The notes: generated by a model from the sequence alone, not told the origin. 24,810 nt of DNA from Boseongicola sp. SB0662_bin_57 (GCA_009839535.1 VXPN01000191.1:1-24810), one strand, 5' to 3'; counted from the stretch's first letter, positions 1 to 7,552 are shown. Numbers and translations: made by a program.

Positions 1-170
1 TCGTGACGGCGGGCTGGTGGGGCGGCTACAAGGCGATCCCGGCCGGAGGGCTGACATTGGCGCACCTGATCGCGAAGGGCGATCCCCATCCCCTGATGGC
101 GCCATTCACCTTGAACCGGTTCAAGCATCTCGACTACGTGATGGAATCCGGAACGACGACGGCGCGATAG
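1..170 (+). CDS. soxB: sarcosine oxidase beta subunit, C-terminal end (partial)
   Basis: Only the last 55 residues are in the window; the reading frame is open from the left edge (first full codon at 3) to a TAG at 168-170. The segment GWWGGYKAIPAGG followed by a Lys-Gly-Asp-Pro-His-Pro-Leu stretch matches the C-terminal end of the heterotetrameric sarcosine oxidase beta subunit as I know it. In the family, SoxB carries covalent FMN and noncovalent FAD and oxidises the N-methyl group of sarcosine, giving glycine. The FAD-binding N-terminus lies outside the window, so the call depends on this tail and on the soxD-soxA-soxG order that follows, with only 12 bp to soxD. The cofactor residues cannot be checked here. 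Confidence 0.88.
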   Translation, partial: VTAGWWGGYKAIPAGGLTLAHLIAKGDPHPLMAPFTLNRFKHLDYVMESGTTTAR

Positions 171-182
171 GGAGACGGATCG

Positions 183-440
183 ATGATGCTCATCCCATGT
201 CCGTTCTGCGGTCATCGAAACGAAAGCGAGTTCGCCTATGGCGGTCCCGTGAAGCCGGACCGGCCCGAACCGCATGAGACAGGCGATGAAGACTGGGTCG
301 AATGGCTGACAACCGTCCCCAATCCGCTTGGTCCGGTCGAGGAGCGCTGGTGGCATGTGAAGGGATGCGGCACGTGGCTGACGATCTGGCGGGACACGCG
401 GACGCATGAAATCGTCGAGGGGCCAGGCGATGCAGGTTAG
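183..440 (+). CDS. soxD: sarcosine oxidase delta subunit
   Basis: This 85-residue protein is the zinc-binding small subunit of heterotetrameric sarcosine oxidase. Visible zinc-ligand candidates are Cys6 and Cys9 (CPFCG near the N-terminus) and His58/Cys62 in the WWHVKGC segment, a pattern typical of SoxD. The length is usual for the family. ATG 183 was chosen because a GGAGA Shine-Dalgarno-like sequence lies about 8 bases upstream; the adjacent ATG at 186 is also possible. The subunit has no catalytic role of its own in the known enzyme and is structural. It sits between soxB (12 bp gap) and soxA, whose start codon at 430 lies inside the last codons of soxD (11-bp overlap), indicating translational coupling. 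Confidence 0.93.
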   Translation: MMLIPCPFCGHRNESEFAYGGPVKPDRPEPHETGDEDWVEWLTTVPNPLGPVEERWWHVKGCGTWLTIWRDTRTHEIVEGPGDAG

Positions 441-3351
441 GCGCCTCCCATCCGGCGGCAGGATTGATCGGGACCGGCCGCTGGCCTTTCGCTTCAACGG
501 CAAGGGGTACATGGGATTTTCGGGCGACACCTTGGCGTCTGCATTGCTTGCCAACAAGGTTCGGCTGACTGCGCGAAGCTTCAAGTATCATCGGCCTCGG
601 GGGATCATGGGATCCGGTCCGGAGGAACCCGCGACCTTGGTGGAGCTGGAGGGTCGCCACGCATCCGCCAACCGTGCGGCGACAACGGTACGGCTGGAAG
701 ACGGGATGGCCGCGCGGTCGGTGAATTGCTGGCCGTCGCCGGGACTTGACCTTGGCGCGGTCAGTCAGCTGTTCGCGGGTCTCATCCCGGCGGGCTTCTA
801 CTACAAGACGTTCAAGTGGCCGGGTTGGCGCCTGTACGAGCCAGCCATCCGCAGGGCTGCGGGTCTTGCGGGCGCGCCGGACGCGCCGCCGCAGGACGGG
901 CATTTCGAGGCGGTGCATGCGCATGCAGACGTTCTGGTCGTCGGGGCGGGACCGGCCGGACTGATGGCGGCCCTTGTCGCCGGTCGCGCCGGGTGCCGGG
1001 TCTTCCTGGCCGACGAGCGAGCCGAGGCCGGCGGGAGCCTGCTCGACCGGCGCCTGGAGATCGCGGGAGGACCGGCATTGGACTGGGTGGCTGAAACCGT
1101 CGCCGAGCTGACATCGATGCCAAACGTCATGCATCTGCAGGACGCGACCGTTTGGGCCTACCGCGAGCACAACTTCCTGATGGTGAACGAGCGGTCACCG
1201 GCCAACCCAAGCATACAAGAAAGGAACTGGCGGGTGCGGGCGGGGCACGTGATTCTCGCGACGGGAGCGATCGAGAGGGGCCTCGTCTTTCCGGACAACG
1301 ACCGTCCTGGCGTGATGCTGGCCTCGGCCGCTCAAGCCTACGTCAACCGGTTTGCCGTGAAACCGGGCGAAAGGGCGGTGGTCTTCGCCAACAACGACAG
1401 CGCGTATGCCGCCGCTGCCAATCTTCTGGCGTCGGGCGTCGACGTGGCTGCTATCGCGGACAGCCGAGACGCGGTGCCTGGCCATGCAAGTGACATCGCT
1501 GGAGACATCCCGGTCATGGCCGGGTCCGTCGTCACTGGCGTCCGAGGGCAACGGTCGGTCAAGGGCGCAACCGTTTCCGGGCGAGACGGGAGGGGCGCCT
1601 CGACGATCGAATGCGACATGCTGCTCCACTCCGGCGGATGGAACCCGGCCGTGCACCTGTTCTCCCAGTCACGCGGAAGTCTCCGCTACGACGAGTCTCT
1701 TGCGACATTCGTGCCCGACGAGGCGGCGCAGGCCTGCGTTTCCGTCGGTGCCGCCGCCGGAGAGTTGTCGCTTGCTTCAGCATTGCGGACCGGTGCAGAG
1801 GCGGTGGCCCGAACAACGGGAACGGAGATGCCCGATCTTCCCACGGCGACCGGGGAAAGCTACGCGATCACGCCGCTTTGGCGCGTCGATGCACCTGGCG
1901 CCAAGGGCAGGGCATTCCTGGACATTCAGAACGACGTCACGGTCGACGACGTGCATCTCGCGCTTCGCGAGGGCTATGACAATGTCGAGCATGTCAAGCG
2001 CTACACGACAGGCGGCATGGGGTTCGATCAGGGAAAGACGGGCAACATTAACATTATCGGCACGATTGCACTGCAGAAGGGCGTGCCGCTTCAGGATGTC
2101 GGCGCAACGACATTCCGGCCGCCTTACACCCCCGTGTCCTTTGGAGCGATAGGAGGCATCCGGGAAGAGAGCGTCGTTCTGCCATACCGCCACACGCCCG
2201 TGACCCGGTGGAACCTCGATCACGGCGCGTTCATGTACGAGGCCGGCGCCCGCTGGCGGCGGCCGGGGTATTTCCCGCGCGGCGACGAGACGTTTCAGGA
2301 GACCGTCAACCGCGAGTGCCGTGCCGTTCGCGAAGGTGTCGGAGTCTATGACGGGTCCCCTCTCGGGAAGTTCGAGCTGAAGGGACGTGACGTCGGTCGC
2401 TTCCTCGACCACGTCTACACGAACCTGATGTCAACGCTGGAGCCCGGCCAGTGCCGCTACGGGTTCATGCTGACCGAGGATGGCCTGATCCTTGACGACG
2501 GCGTCGCCATGCGACTGGGAGAGCACCGGTGGCTTGTTTCCACCTCCACGGCACATGCGGACACCGTGAACGGACATATGGAGGAATTGCTTCAGACGCA
2601 GTTTCCTGCCTGGAACGTCTACGTGACGACCGTGACCAGCCAGTGGAACAACGCGACGGTATGCGGCCCGAAGGCGCGCGCGGTCGTGGCCGCCCTGGGC
2701 ACTGATATCGGCCTCTCGCCCGAGGAACTGCCGTTCATGCGATTCGCCGACGGCCATGTGGCCGGGCTGCCAGCACGTGTCGTTCGGGTCAGCTTCACGG
2801 GCGAGTTGTCGTTCGAGATAAACGTTGCACCTCGGCACATGCGCGAACTTTGGGAACGGATCATGGAAACAGGTGTACCCTTCGGGATCGAGCCGGTAGG
2901 GTCGGAAGCCAGCCACGTGCTTCGGGTCGAGAAGGGATTCCTTTCCCTGGGACATGAAGTGGACGGCACGGTGGATGCACATGACCTCGGCATGGGCTGG
3001 ATCATGTCAAGGAAGAAGGCGGACTACGTCGGCAAGCGTTCGGTCGAGCTGCGGCGCCGGAGCAAGGCAGTTAGACGTGAGCTTGTGGGCTTGCTGCCCG
3101 TCGACAAGAAAATCCAGATCCCGGAGGGCGCACCGTTGACTCCCGGCGGAGAGAAGCGCCCGTCCGAAGGTCTTGTGACCGCCTGTGTCTGGAGCGTCGT
3201 CCTGAATCGATGGGTCGCGCTGGCGCTTCTGGAGAACGGAAAGTCACGGCACGGCGAAACCGTCCATGTCCGCTTGAAGGATGCGACGATCGCCGCGGAC
3301 GTCATGGAGCCGGTTTTCTACGACCCTGATGGCAGGAAGATGAGGTCCTGA
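430..3351 (+). CDS. soxA: sarcosine oxidase alpha subunit
   Basis: This is a 973-residue alpha subunit, full length for the family. The N-terminal ~100 residues look like the ferredoxin-like (2Fe-2S-fold, cysteine-free) domain. A dinucleotide-binding motif GAGPAGLMAAL follows at about residues 176-186 (NAD site), and the C-terminal third resembles GcvT-type aminomethyltransferases, where the family channels formaldehyde to tetrahydrofolate as 5,10-methylene-THF. An in-frame ATG exists at 406, but 430 was chosen: it has GAGGGG about 6-7 bases upstream and gives the usual short lead-in before the FNGKGY segment. It overlaps soxD by 11 bp and is separated from soxG by one base. No frameshift is visible over the whole length, so the subunit appears functional. 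Confidence 0.95.
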   Translation: MQVRRLPSGGRIDRDRPLAFRFNGKGYMGFSGDTLASALLANKVRLTARSFKYHRPRGIMGSGPEEPATLVELEGRHASANRAATTVRLEDGMAARSVNCWPSPGLDLGAVSQLFAGLIPAGFYYKTFKWPGWRLYEPAIRRAAGLAGAPDAPPQDGHFEAVHAHADVLVVGAGPAGLMAALVAGRAGCRVFLADERAEAGGSLLDRRLEIAGGPALDWVAETVAELTSMPNVMHLQDATVWAYREHNFLMVNERSPANPSIQERNWRVRAGHVILATGAIERGLVFPDNDRPGVMLASAAQAYVNRFAVKPGERAVVFANNDSAYAAAANLLASGVDVAAIADSRDAVPGHASDIAGDIPVMAGSVVTGVRGQRSVKGATVSGRDGRGASTIECDMLLHSGGWNPAVHLFSQSRGSLRYDESLATFVPDEAAQACVSVGAAAGELSLASALRTGAEAVARTTGTEMPDLPTATGESYAITPLWRVDAPGAKGRAFLDIQNDVTVDDVHLALREGYDNVEHVKRYTTGGMGFDQGKTGNINIIGTIALQKGVPLQDVGATTFRPPYTPVSFGAIGGIREESVVLPYRHTPVTRWNLDHGAFMYEAGARWRRPGYFPRGDETFQETVNRECRAVREGVGVYDGSPLGKFELKGRDVGRFLDHVYTNLMSTLEPGQCRYGFMLTEDGLILDDGVAMRLGEHRWLVSTSTAHADTVNGHMEELLQTQFPAWNVYVTTVTSQWNNATVCGPKARAVVAALGTDIGLSPEELPFMRFADGHVAGLPARVVRVSFTGELSFEINVAPRHMRELWERIMETGVPFGIEPVGSEASHVLRVEKGFLSLGHEVDGTVDAHDLGMGWIMSRKKADYVGKRSVELRRRSKAVRRELVGLLPVDKKIQIPEGAPLTPGGEKRPSEGLVTACVWSVVLNRWVALALLENGKSRHGETVHVRLKDATIAADVMEPVFYDPDGRKMRS

Positions 3352-3352
3352 G

Positions 3353-3853
3353 ATGGGCTACGACGCGTCATTCGAACGGCTTCCGATCAACGCGTGTTTC
3401 GACCTGAAGGGATCGGAGTCCGCTTTGGGTGAGTGGATGGGTGCGGAGTTGCTGCCGGGCTTTCCGACAGAGGCGAATCGCTGTTGCAAGGCGGACGGCC
3501 TTTCCCTCGATCATGTAGGCCCGTGCCGTTGGCTCCTGCAGGCGGACATTGACCGAGAGGCCGAACTGAACGCGGCGTTGCGTCCGCACGCCGCCCCGGC
3601 CGAAGCGAGCATCGTCAGGATCTCGGACACGATGACGACCTTTCGCGTCGCTGGAGCCGATGCGGCGCATGTACTGGCCATCGGTTGCCCGCTCGACCTG
3701 CATGACACTGCATTCCCGGAGGATGCGGTGAGCTTCACCGAGTTCTTTGGCCATAAGGCGCTGGTGCGCCGATGCGCAGGCGGGTTCGACGTTTCCGTCG
3801 AGCAGAGTTTCGGCGACATGACGGAGGATTGCCTGGCACGCGCGTTGCGTTGA
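3353..3853 (+). CDS. soxG: sarcosine oxidase gamma subunit
   Basis: This 166-residue protein matches the small gamma subunit of heterotetrameric sarcosine oxidase, which has a partial GcvT-like fold and packs against SoxA. Supporting features are its length, the central segment VRISDTMTTFRVAG and the C-terminal Phe-Gly-Asp-Met motif preceding a short basic end. The start codon lies one base after the soxA stop, with GAGG about 7 bases upstream, so the four sox genes form one coupled operon. SoxG sequences are poorly conserved, so the assignment draws partly on position. It ends 13 bp before the Rid-family gene, which is probably co-transcribed. Confidence 0.9.
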   Translation: MGYDASFERLPINACFDLKGSESALGEWMGAELLPGFPTEANRCCKADGLSLDHVGPCRWLLQADIDREAELNAALRPHAAPAEASIVRISDTMTTFRVAGADAAHVLAIGCPLDLHDTAFPEDAVSFTEFFGHKALVRRCAGGFDVSVEQSFGDMTEDCLARALR

Positions 3854-3866
3854 CCCGGAGGCATGA

Positions 3867-4265
3867 ATGACACGGACGCATATCCACAAGTACGAAACCC
3901 GCTACCATGCGAAGGCGACCTATTCCAAGGCCATACGGGCTCGAGGCGACCTTGTCGTCATGCAAGGCCAGGTCGGCACGCTGCTGGACGGCACCGTCAT
4001 CGGCGAAGGGGACCCGGGCGCGCAGGCGGATCAGGCCTGCCGCAACATCGAACGCTGGATGACCGAGGCCGGCGGAGGTCTGAGGGACGTCGTGAAGCTG
4101 ACCGTCTATGTCACGGATGTCAGCCATCGCCCGGCAGTATACGAAGCGATCAACCGTTGGTTCGAGGGCGTGCACCACTGCTCCACCGGAGTCGTGGTCA
4201 GCGCGCTTGCCGACCCGGCGTTGCTGGTCGAGATCGACGCGATGGCGGTAGTCGCCGACGAATAG
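3867..4265 (+). CDS. Rid (YjgF/YER057c/UK114) family protein
   Basis: This 132-residue protein shows the chorismate-mutase-like trimeric Rid fold signature, with VVMQGQVG early, VVKLTVYVTD in the middle and LLVEIDAMAV at the end. In canonical RidA an arginine near residue 105 is needed to hydrolyse reactive enamine/imine intermediates. Here the equivalent position reads CSTGVVV, with serine where that arginine is expected by my alignment from memory, so it likely belongs to one of the Rid subgroups without proven imine deaminase activity. The start at 3867 has GGAGG 5 bases upstream; the ATG four bases earlier is in another frame. It closes the soxBDAG operon (13-bp gap) and ends 3 bp from the convergent Rieske ferredoxin gene. 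A role in processing amine-oxidation products is inferred from position only. Confidence 0.88.
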   Translation: MTRTHIHKYETRYHAKATYSKAIRARGDLVVMQGQVGTLLDGTVIGEGDPGAQADQACRNIERWMTEAGGGLRDVVKLTVYVTDVSHRPAVYEAINRWFEGVHHCSTGVVVSALADPALLVEIDAMAVVADE

Positions 4266-4268
4266 TCC

Positions 4269-4589
4269 TCAGATCCTGACTTGAACCATTCCGTTCCTTA
4301 CGCGTGTCTCGAACACCCTCATCGGGCGCGTCGCCGGCGCGCAGACCGGACTTCCGTCCCGGACATCGAATGCGCCTTGGTGCAGCGGGCATTCGATGAC
4401 GTGGCCGTCGAAGTACCCGTCGCAAAGATCGGCACCGCCATGGTTGCAAAGCGCGAGCGAAGCAAAGATGCCGGTCGGCGTGTCGTAGACGGCAACCAGC
4501 CGCGGACCCAGTGACACTCGAGTGACCCAGTTCCTCTCCAGCGCGTCCACTTCGATCAGATCGGTCCAGGAGCGCTTTGCCCTGTTCAC
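4269..4589 (-). CDS. Rieske [2Fe-2S] ferredoxin
   Basis: This is a 106-residue stand-alone Rieske protein. The cluster motif is clear: Cys-Asn-His-Gly, then 16 residues after the His to Cys-Pro-Leu-His-Gln-Gly, the C-x-H...C-x2-H pattern of ferredoxins that feed oxygenases. No mononuclear-iron domain is present, so it is an electron carrier and not an oxygenase. The start is GTG at 4589, overlapping the stop of the upstream desaturase-like gene in a GTGA arrangement, which implies translational coupling and a direct functional partnership. No ferredoxin reductase is in the window. It ends 3 bp from the convergent Rid gene. It could also serve other oxygenases nearby (Rieske oxygenase or P450), but the coupling favours the desaturase. 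Confidence 0.9.
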   Translation of the reverse strand: MNRAKRSWTDLIEVDALERNWVTRVSLGPRLVAVYDTPTGIFASLALCNHGGADLCDGYFDGHVIECPLHQGAFDVRDGSPVCAPATRPMRVFETRVRNGMVQVRI

Positions 4590-5545
4590 GTCCGGTCCGC
4601 TGCCGCCGCCGGTTCACGCCGAATGAGCTGGCGCAGGATGTCGAGATGCGCGCCGAGATAGCCGCGCCGCTCGACGTGGATGTGGTCCTTCAGCTTCTCG
4701 TGCAGCCTGGGCAGGGCATGGAACGGCACGGATGCCACGTAGTGGTGTTCGGCGTGATAGTTCATGTTCCAGCAAAGGAAGCGCCATGGGGCGGAGACGA
4801 GGTTCGTCCGCGTGTTCTCGGACATTTGTGCCACGGTCGGTCGCCCGACATGTTCCGTCATTCGAACGAAGCGCATCACCGGCTCGCCCAGGAACAGCGG
4901 GATGAACCAGTACCACATCAGGTCCCACCAGCCCGTCATGGTCATGCCAAGGAAGATGACGCCATAGATCGCCAGCATCCGGCGCGCGTCATTGAACACG
5001 GCCTTGTGCTCCACCGAGGGAATGAACTTCTTCTCCGCTTCGCTCAGGCGACCGGTCGCATGTCGGAATACCTCGGTGAACTTGGCACGCCAGTAAGGAA
5101 CGGCGCTCAGGTACCAAAGGTACTCCCTGAATGTCCTCGGCATCGAGATCATTTCCGGATCCTCGCCGTGCAGCTGCGTGTACGTGTGATGGTCGCAGTG
5201 CTCGTAACGGAAGAACCTGTGCGGAAGCATGATGATGAGCCCGCAGATCTGTCCGACCAGGTCGTTGACCCAGCGGGTGCGGAACGCCGTGTAATGCACG
5301 CATTCGTGCTGGAGCGCGAAGTGGTGCACCAGCACGGTGCCTTGCAGCAGCATGGCAGGCCATATCAGCCAGCTGTTCCATGCAAGCGCTATCAGCGTGG
5401 TCGTGACGGCAAGGAGCCCGACCCAAAGGACCAGCCGGCGCAAGGCCGGCCCGTCCGACCGGCGCATGAACTGCTTAAGCTCCGCGCGCGAAAGTTTCCC
5501 CTCAGCCAGCGCCTGGGTCAGGGGAGTGACAATGGGATTTGCCAT
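4586..5545 (-). CDS. membrane-bound diiron desaturase/hydroxylase (fatty acid desaturase family)
   Basis: This 319-residue protein belongs to the integral-membrane fatty acid desaturase/hydroxylase superfamily. The three histidine boxes are present: H80-x3-H84 (HECVH), H116-x2-H119-H120 (HCDHH) and H264-x2-H267-H268 (HAEHH), with an extra candidate ligand H232. Hydrophobic segments near residues 38-75, 95-108 and 190-220 fit the usual membrane hairpins. The family inserts double bonds or hydroxyls into lipids, but members also act on small molecules, so the substrate cannot be read from sequence. The coupled Rieske ferredoxin downstream is the probable electron donor. Proximity to sarcosine oxidase raises the possibility of an N-methylated substrate; this is inference. 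A candidate promoter with a 12-bp palindrome lies about 130 bp upstream. Confidence 0.85.
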   Translation of the reverse strand: MANPIVTPLTQALAEGKLSRAELKQFMRRSDGPALRRLVLWVGLLAVTTTLIALAWNSWLIWPAMLLQGTVLVHHFALQHECVHYTAFRTRWVNDLVGQICGLIIMLPHRFFRYEHCDHHTYTQLHGEDPEMISMPRTFREYLWYLSAVPYWRAKFTEVFRHATGRLSEAEKKFIPSVEHKAVFNDARRMLAIYGVIFLGMTMTGWWDLMWYWFIPLFLGEPVMRFVRMTEHVGRPTVAQMSENTRTNLVSAPWRFLCWNMNYHAEHHYVASVPFHALPRLHEKLKDHIHVERRGYLGAHLDILRQLIRREPAAAADRT

Positions 5546-5889
5546 GGGAACCCTCGTGATTTGCCGACAGCGGTGTCCTTTTCACCTTGCTGGACGGCTC
5601 CGGAGACGGGAGTGCTCCGCACCATGCAACCGGAACATCTGGCCACATTCCCATCTTGTTACCGCGTTTTGCTCAATTGCGCAATTCATGTTCTCGGTTC
5701 CTCGGTTGACGCATCCGCGGCCGGTCCGAACTCCGGACGGTGACGGCGGCTGTCAATCCCGGCTTGGGAAGTTCGTCATGGCAACTGGTGCGATTGGGAA
5801 TTCGGGTCGGTGACGGAACTCATGCCGAATTCCCGGGTCATCTGGGCGCCTAACGCCGAATCGGTGCCGCCATCCATGGCGGTTCAAGG
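5546..5889. other. intergenic region upstream of the desaturase gene
   Basis: This 344-bp stretch lies between the minus-strand desaturase start and the minus-strand vapC-like stop. No convincing gene was found on either strand. It contains the candidate desaturase promoter and palindrome at 5656-5686. The part from about 5730 to 5889 shows no clear hairpin followed by a T-run that could terminate the vapC transcript. Confidence 0.6.
5656..5686 (-). promoter_or_regulatory. candidate promoter and palindromic operator of the desaturase-ferredoxin unit
   Basis: AATTGCGCAATT at 5675-5686 is a perfect 12-bp palindrome. Read on the minus strand, it contains TTGCGC (5684-5679) as a possible -35, then 17 bases, then TAACAA (5661-5656) as a possible -10. 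A dimeric repressor or activator binding the palindrome would cover the -35. The downstream leader would be about 100 nt. This is a pattern-based prediction. Confidence 0.35.
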
Positions 5890-6288
5890 TCAGCCCAGCG
5901 TGTCGACCAGGCCCGCATCCAAGATTCTGCGGTCCTGCGTCAGAAGCGTTGCTCCAGTTATCCGTGCGGTCGCTACCAAGATGCGGTCAGCCGGGTCGCG
6001 ATGAAAGGAATCCGGCAGGGAGGCCAGTTCGGCGGCAATTGCCGGAGAGATTCCATGGCGCCGTACCAGAGGCGGCGCGACTGCCTTCTCCAGCCACTCC
6101 CGAGGCGGAATCGTCAAGCGGATGCGACCCAAACTGTACAAAGTCGCCACTTCCCAGAGCGAGATGTCGGAAACCTGCAGCGGCGTCGCTGGGCCGGCAG
6201 CCGCGATGACTTCCAACTGATCCAGGGACAGCCGGTCCCGGTCGCCGTGCCACCAGAGCAATACGTGCGTGTCGAGCAGCGCCTTCAT
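5890..6288 (-). CDS. vapC: PIN-domain toxin (VapC family)
   Basis: This 132-residue PIN-domain protein is a probable VapC-type ribonuclease toxin. It begins MKALLDTHVLLWW, typical of the subgroup paired with Phd/YefM-like antitoxins. The four acidic positions expected for Mg2+ binding are visible: Asp6, Glu46, Asp101 (in DPADRILVATA) and Asp119 (TQDRRIL). The length is normal and no key residue is missing, so the toxin looks intact. Its ATG overlaps the last 4 bases of the antitoxin gene, the common TA arrangement that couples translation. The RNA target cannot be inferred from sequence. Confidence 0.92.
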   Translation of the reverse strand: MKALLDTHVLLWWHGDRDRLSLDQLEVIAAAGPATPLQVSDISLWEVATLYSLGRIRLTIPPREWLEKAVAPPLVRRHGISPAIAAELASLPDSFHRDPADRILVATARITGATLLTQDRRILDAGLVDTLG

Positions 6289-6536
6289 TCCTTGAGGCTA
6301 TCCCAATGTTCCTCCGGCAGCACCGGCCCCACGACGTCGCCCACAATGACTACCGTTCCCTCCAGTTCCAATTGGGGATACAATTCGCTGTCACCGGCCA
6401 CGCGTGACAACTCGGCGACTGGTCGCCCTCGCTTCAGGATCACCACCCGTTCGCCGGTCTCATGGACGTTGTCCAGGATCGCGAGGCATCGTGCCTTGAA
6501 GTCGGATGCGTTGATCTTGATCATGTGACTAGTCAT
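6285..6536 (-). CDS. Phd/YefM-type antitoxin (VapB-like)
   Basis: This 83-residue protein has the Phd/YefM antitoxin signature: an N-terminal INASDFKARCLAILD segment and then ERVVILKRGRPVAELSR, the beta-hairpin/helix dimer that binds DNA. The C-terminal ~35 residues would neutralise the PIN toxin encoded immediately downstream. Two starts are possible, ATG 6536 and ATG 6524 (MIKINAS); the second matches the family's usual N-terminus better, while the first is the longest frame. The perfect 10-bp palindrome TGACTAGTCA (6526-6535) covers the start region, so if transcription begins upstream it might serve as an autoregulatory site, and use of the 6524 start would leave it in the leader. Confidence 0.88.
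   Translation of the reverse strand: MTSHMIKINASDFKARCLAILDNVHETGERVVILKRGRPVAELSRVAGDSELYPQLELEGTVVIVGDVVGPVLPEEHWDSLKE
6526..6535. promoter_or_regulatory. 10-bp palindrome at the antitoxin start, possible autoregulatory operator
   Basis: TGACTAGTCA is a perfect palindrome overlapping the first possible start codon of the Phd-like gene. Phd-family antitoxins repress their own operons by binding short palindromes near the promoter. A chance 10-bp palindrome is not rare, so this is a weak call. Confidence 0.3.
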
Positions 6537-6783
6537 TATGACCAGACATCTCGCGGGTCAAGCAGATTCGGTTTGTCACCTGACGATCGGCACCCCGGGA
6601 AGTGGTTCATTGCCTCCTGCCGGAAAATGCAAAGGGCACTTGGCTGTACCACGAGCATGAAGCTGTGCCACGGTTCAGCAGGCAGCGGGTCCGAATGGCC
6701 TTATGGTGACGGCAAATGCTGTCACGCAAACAAGGACCGCTTGGAATCCTGGCTAGGCTGTCGATCTTGAGAAGCTACGCGAT
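6537..6783. other. gap without recognisable gene, upstream of the antitoxin
   Basis: This 247-bp segment separates the toxin-antitoxin operon from the duplicated gene fragment. Short reading frames are open on both strands, but none shows a family motif. It must carry the promoter of the minus-strand TA operon, which I could not pin down. It is not duplicated elsewhere in the window; similarity to the 9.9-kb region starts only at about 6784. Confidence 0.5.
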
Positions 6784-7115
6784 CCCAGTATTTTACACCG
6801 TCAACTTCAATCGCTGGGTCGATCACGTTCCAGGAAATCTCGTCCGGCGCATACGCGCCGCAGGTGTGAAAGTGGAGAACGCCGGGATTGCCGAAAGCCA
6901 CGCCGCCCCAACGCTCTTGGCTTGACCTGGCATCCCAGGGAAACCCGCAACCCGGGTGAATGCCGGCATGCCAGGAATGAACGAAGTTCCGGTCGATGCC
7001 AAAAAGGCCTGACATCCGGTCGCAGTGGGCATTCGCGCGTTCGACATCCAGGGGATCACCCTCGAATCCTGCAAGCCGCCCGTCGCTGAGCAATGCGTGG
7101 ATCGGCCCGTCAAAA
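6784..7115 (-). pseudogene. truncated duplicate of the M29-like gene
   Basis: This 332-bp block aligns without gaps, at a constant offset of 3131 bases, to 9915-10246, inside the intact M29-like gene on the same strand. I count about 10-11 mismatches, so identity is roughly 97%. It encodes an internal to C-terminal part of the protein (from about DGPIHALLSDG to VDGVKYW); the first ~210 residues and the natural C-terminus are missing. At 7115/7116 the similarity stops abruptly and an ankyrin-like frame begins on the opposite strand. The minus-strand frame stays open beyond both edges, so few inactivating changes have accumulated, which suggests a recent event. There is no sign of expression. 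Confidence 0.88.
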
Positions 7116-7538
7116 CTGCATCTGGCCGTAGGCGTCGGTGCGAGCGCCGAGGCGGTGCAGTTGCTGCTCGAAGCGGGAGCCGATCCGAACGCGCGGGCCT
7201 TTCCTGGTCTGTCGGTGCTGCACTGGGCGGTGAAGGAGAACACGCTCCCGGATGTGGTTCAGGCGTTTTTCGCCGCAGTGGCCGATCCGAACCTGCCGGA
7301 CGCAGTGAGCGTGACCTTGTTGCACAGGGCGGCAGGCTTTGGCACGAACCCAGAATTGGTTCAGGCGTTGTTCAGTGCAGGGGCCAACCCGGACGCACTG
7401 GACAGGAACGAGAAAGTCCCCTTTGACCTGCTCTCCGAGGAAAGTTCGCTGGGAGGCACAAGGATCTACCGGAAATTGCGGGAATCGCAGGACCGATGGA
7501 TCTGCTGTCAAGGTCAGGCGCTGAATTCTTGGATCTAG
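7116..7538 (+). pseudogene. ankyrin-repeat protein fragment, 5' truncated
   Basis: The frame encodes about three ankyrin repeats: LHLAVGVG...LLLEAGADPNA, then VLHWAVKEN...DPNLPD, then LLHRAAGF...LFSAGANPDALD, followed by a short tail ending in TAG at 7536-7538. The first recognisable ankyrin codon (CTG CAT CTG, Leu-His-Leu) directly follows the end of the duplicated M29-like fragment at 7115. Upstream in-frame starts exist only inside that fragment (ATG 6996), so the gene seems to have lost its beginning and become fused to antisense sequence. A chimeric protein starting at 6996 cannot be excluded. Ankyrin repeats mediate protein contacts; no target can be inferred. It ends 14 bp from the convergent HipA-like gene. 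Confidence 0.7.
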
Positions 7539-7552
7539 TGATCGTTCCGGAT

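Noticed and set aside
190..1170. A 326-codon open frame antisense to soxA
   Set aside because: It is a high-GC shadow frame with Arg/Pro-rich, low-information sequence; soxD and soxA on the plus strand are well supported.
4577..5743. A 388-codon plus-strand open frame antisense to the desaturase
   Set aside because: It is His/Arg/Pro-rich from the complement of the histidine-box gene, and the minus-strand protein has all three histidine boxes.
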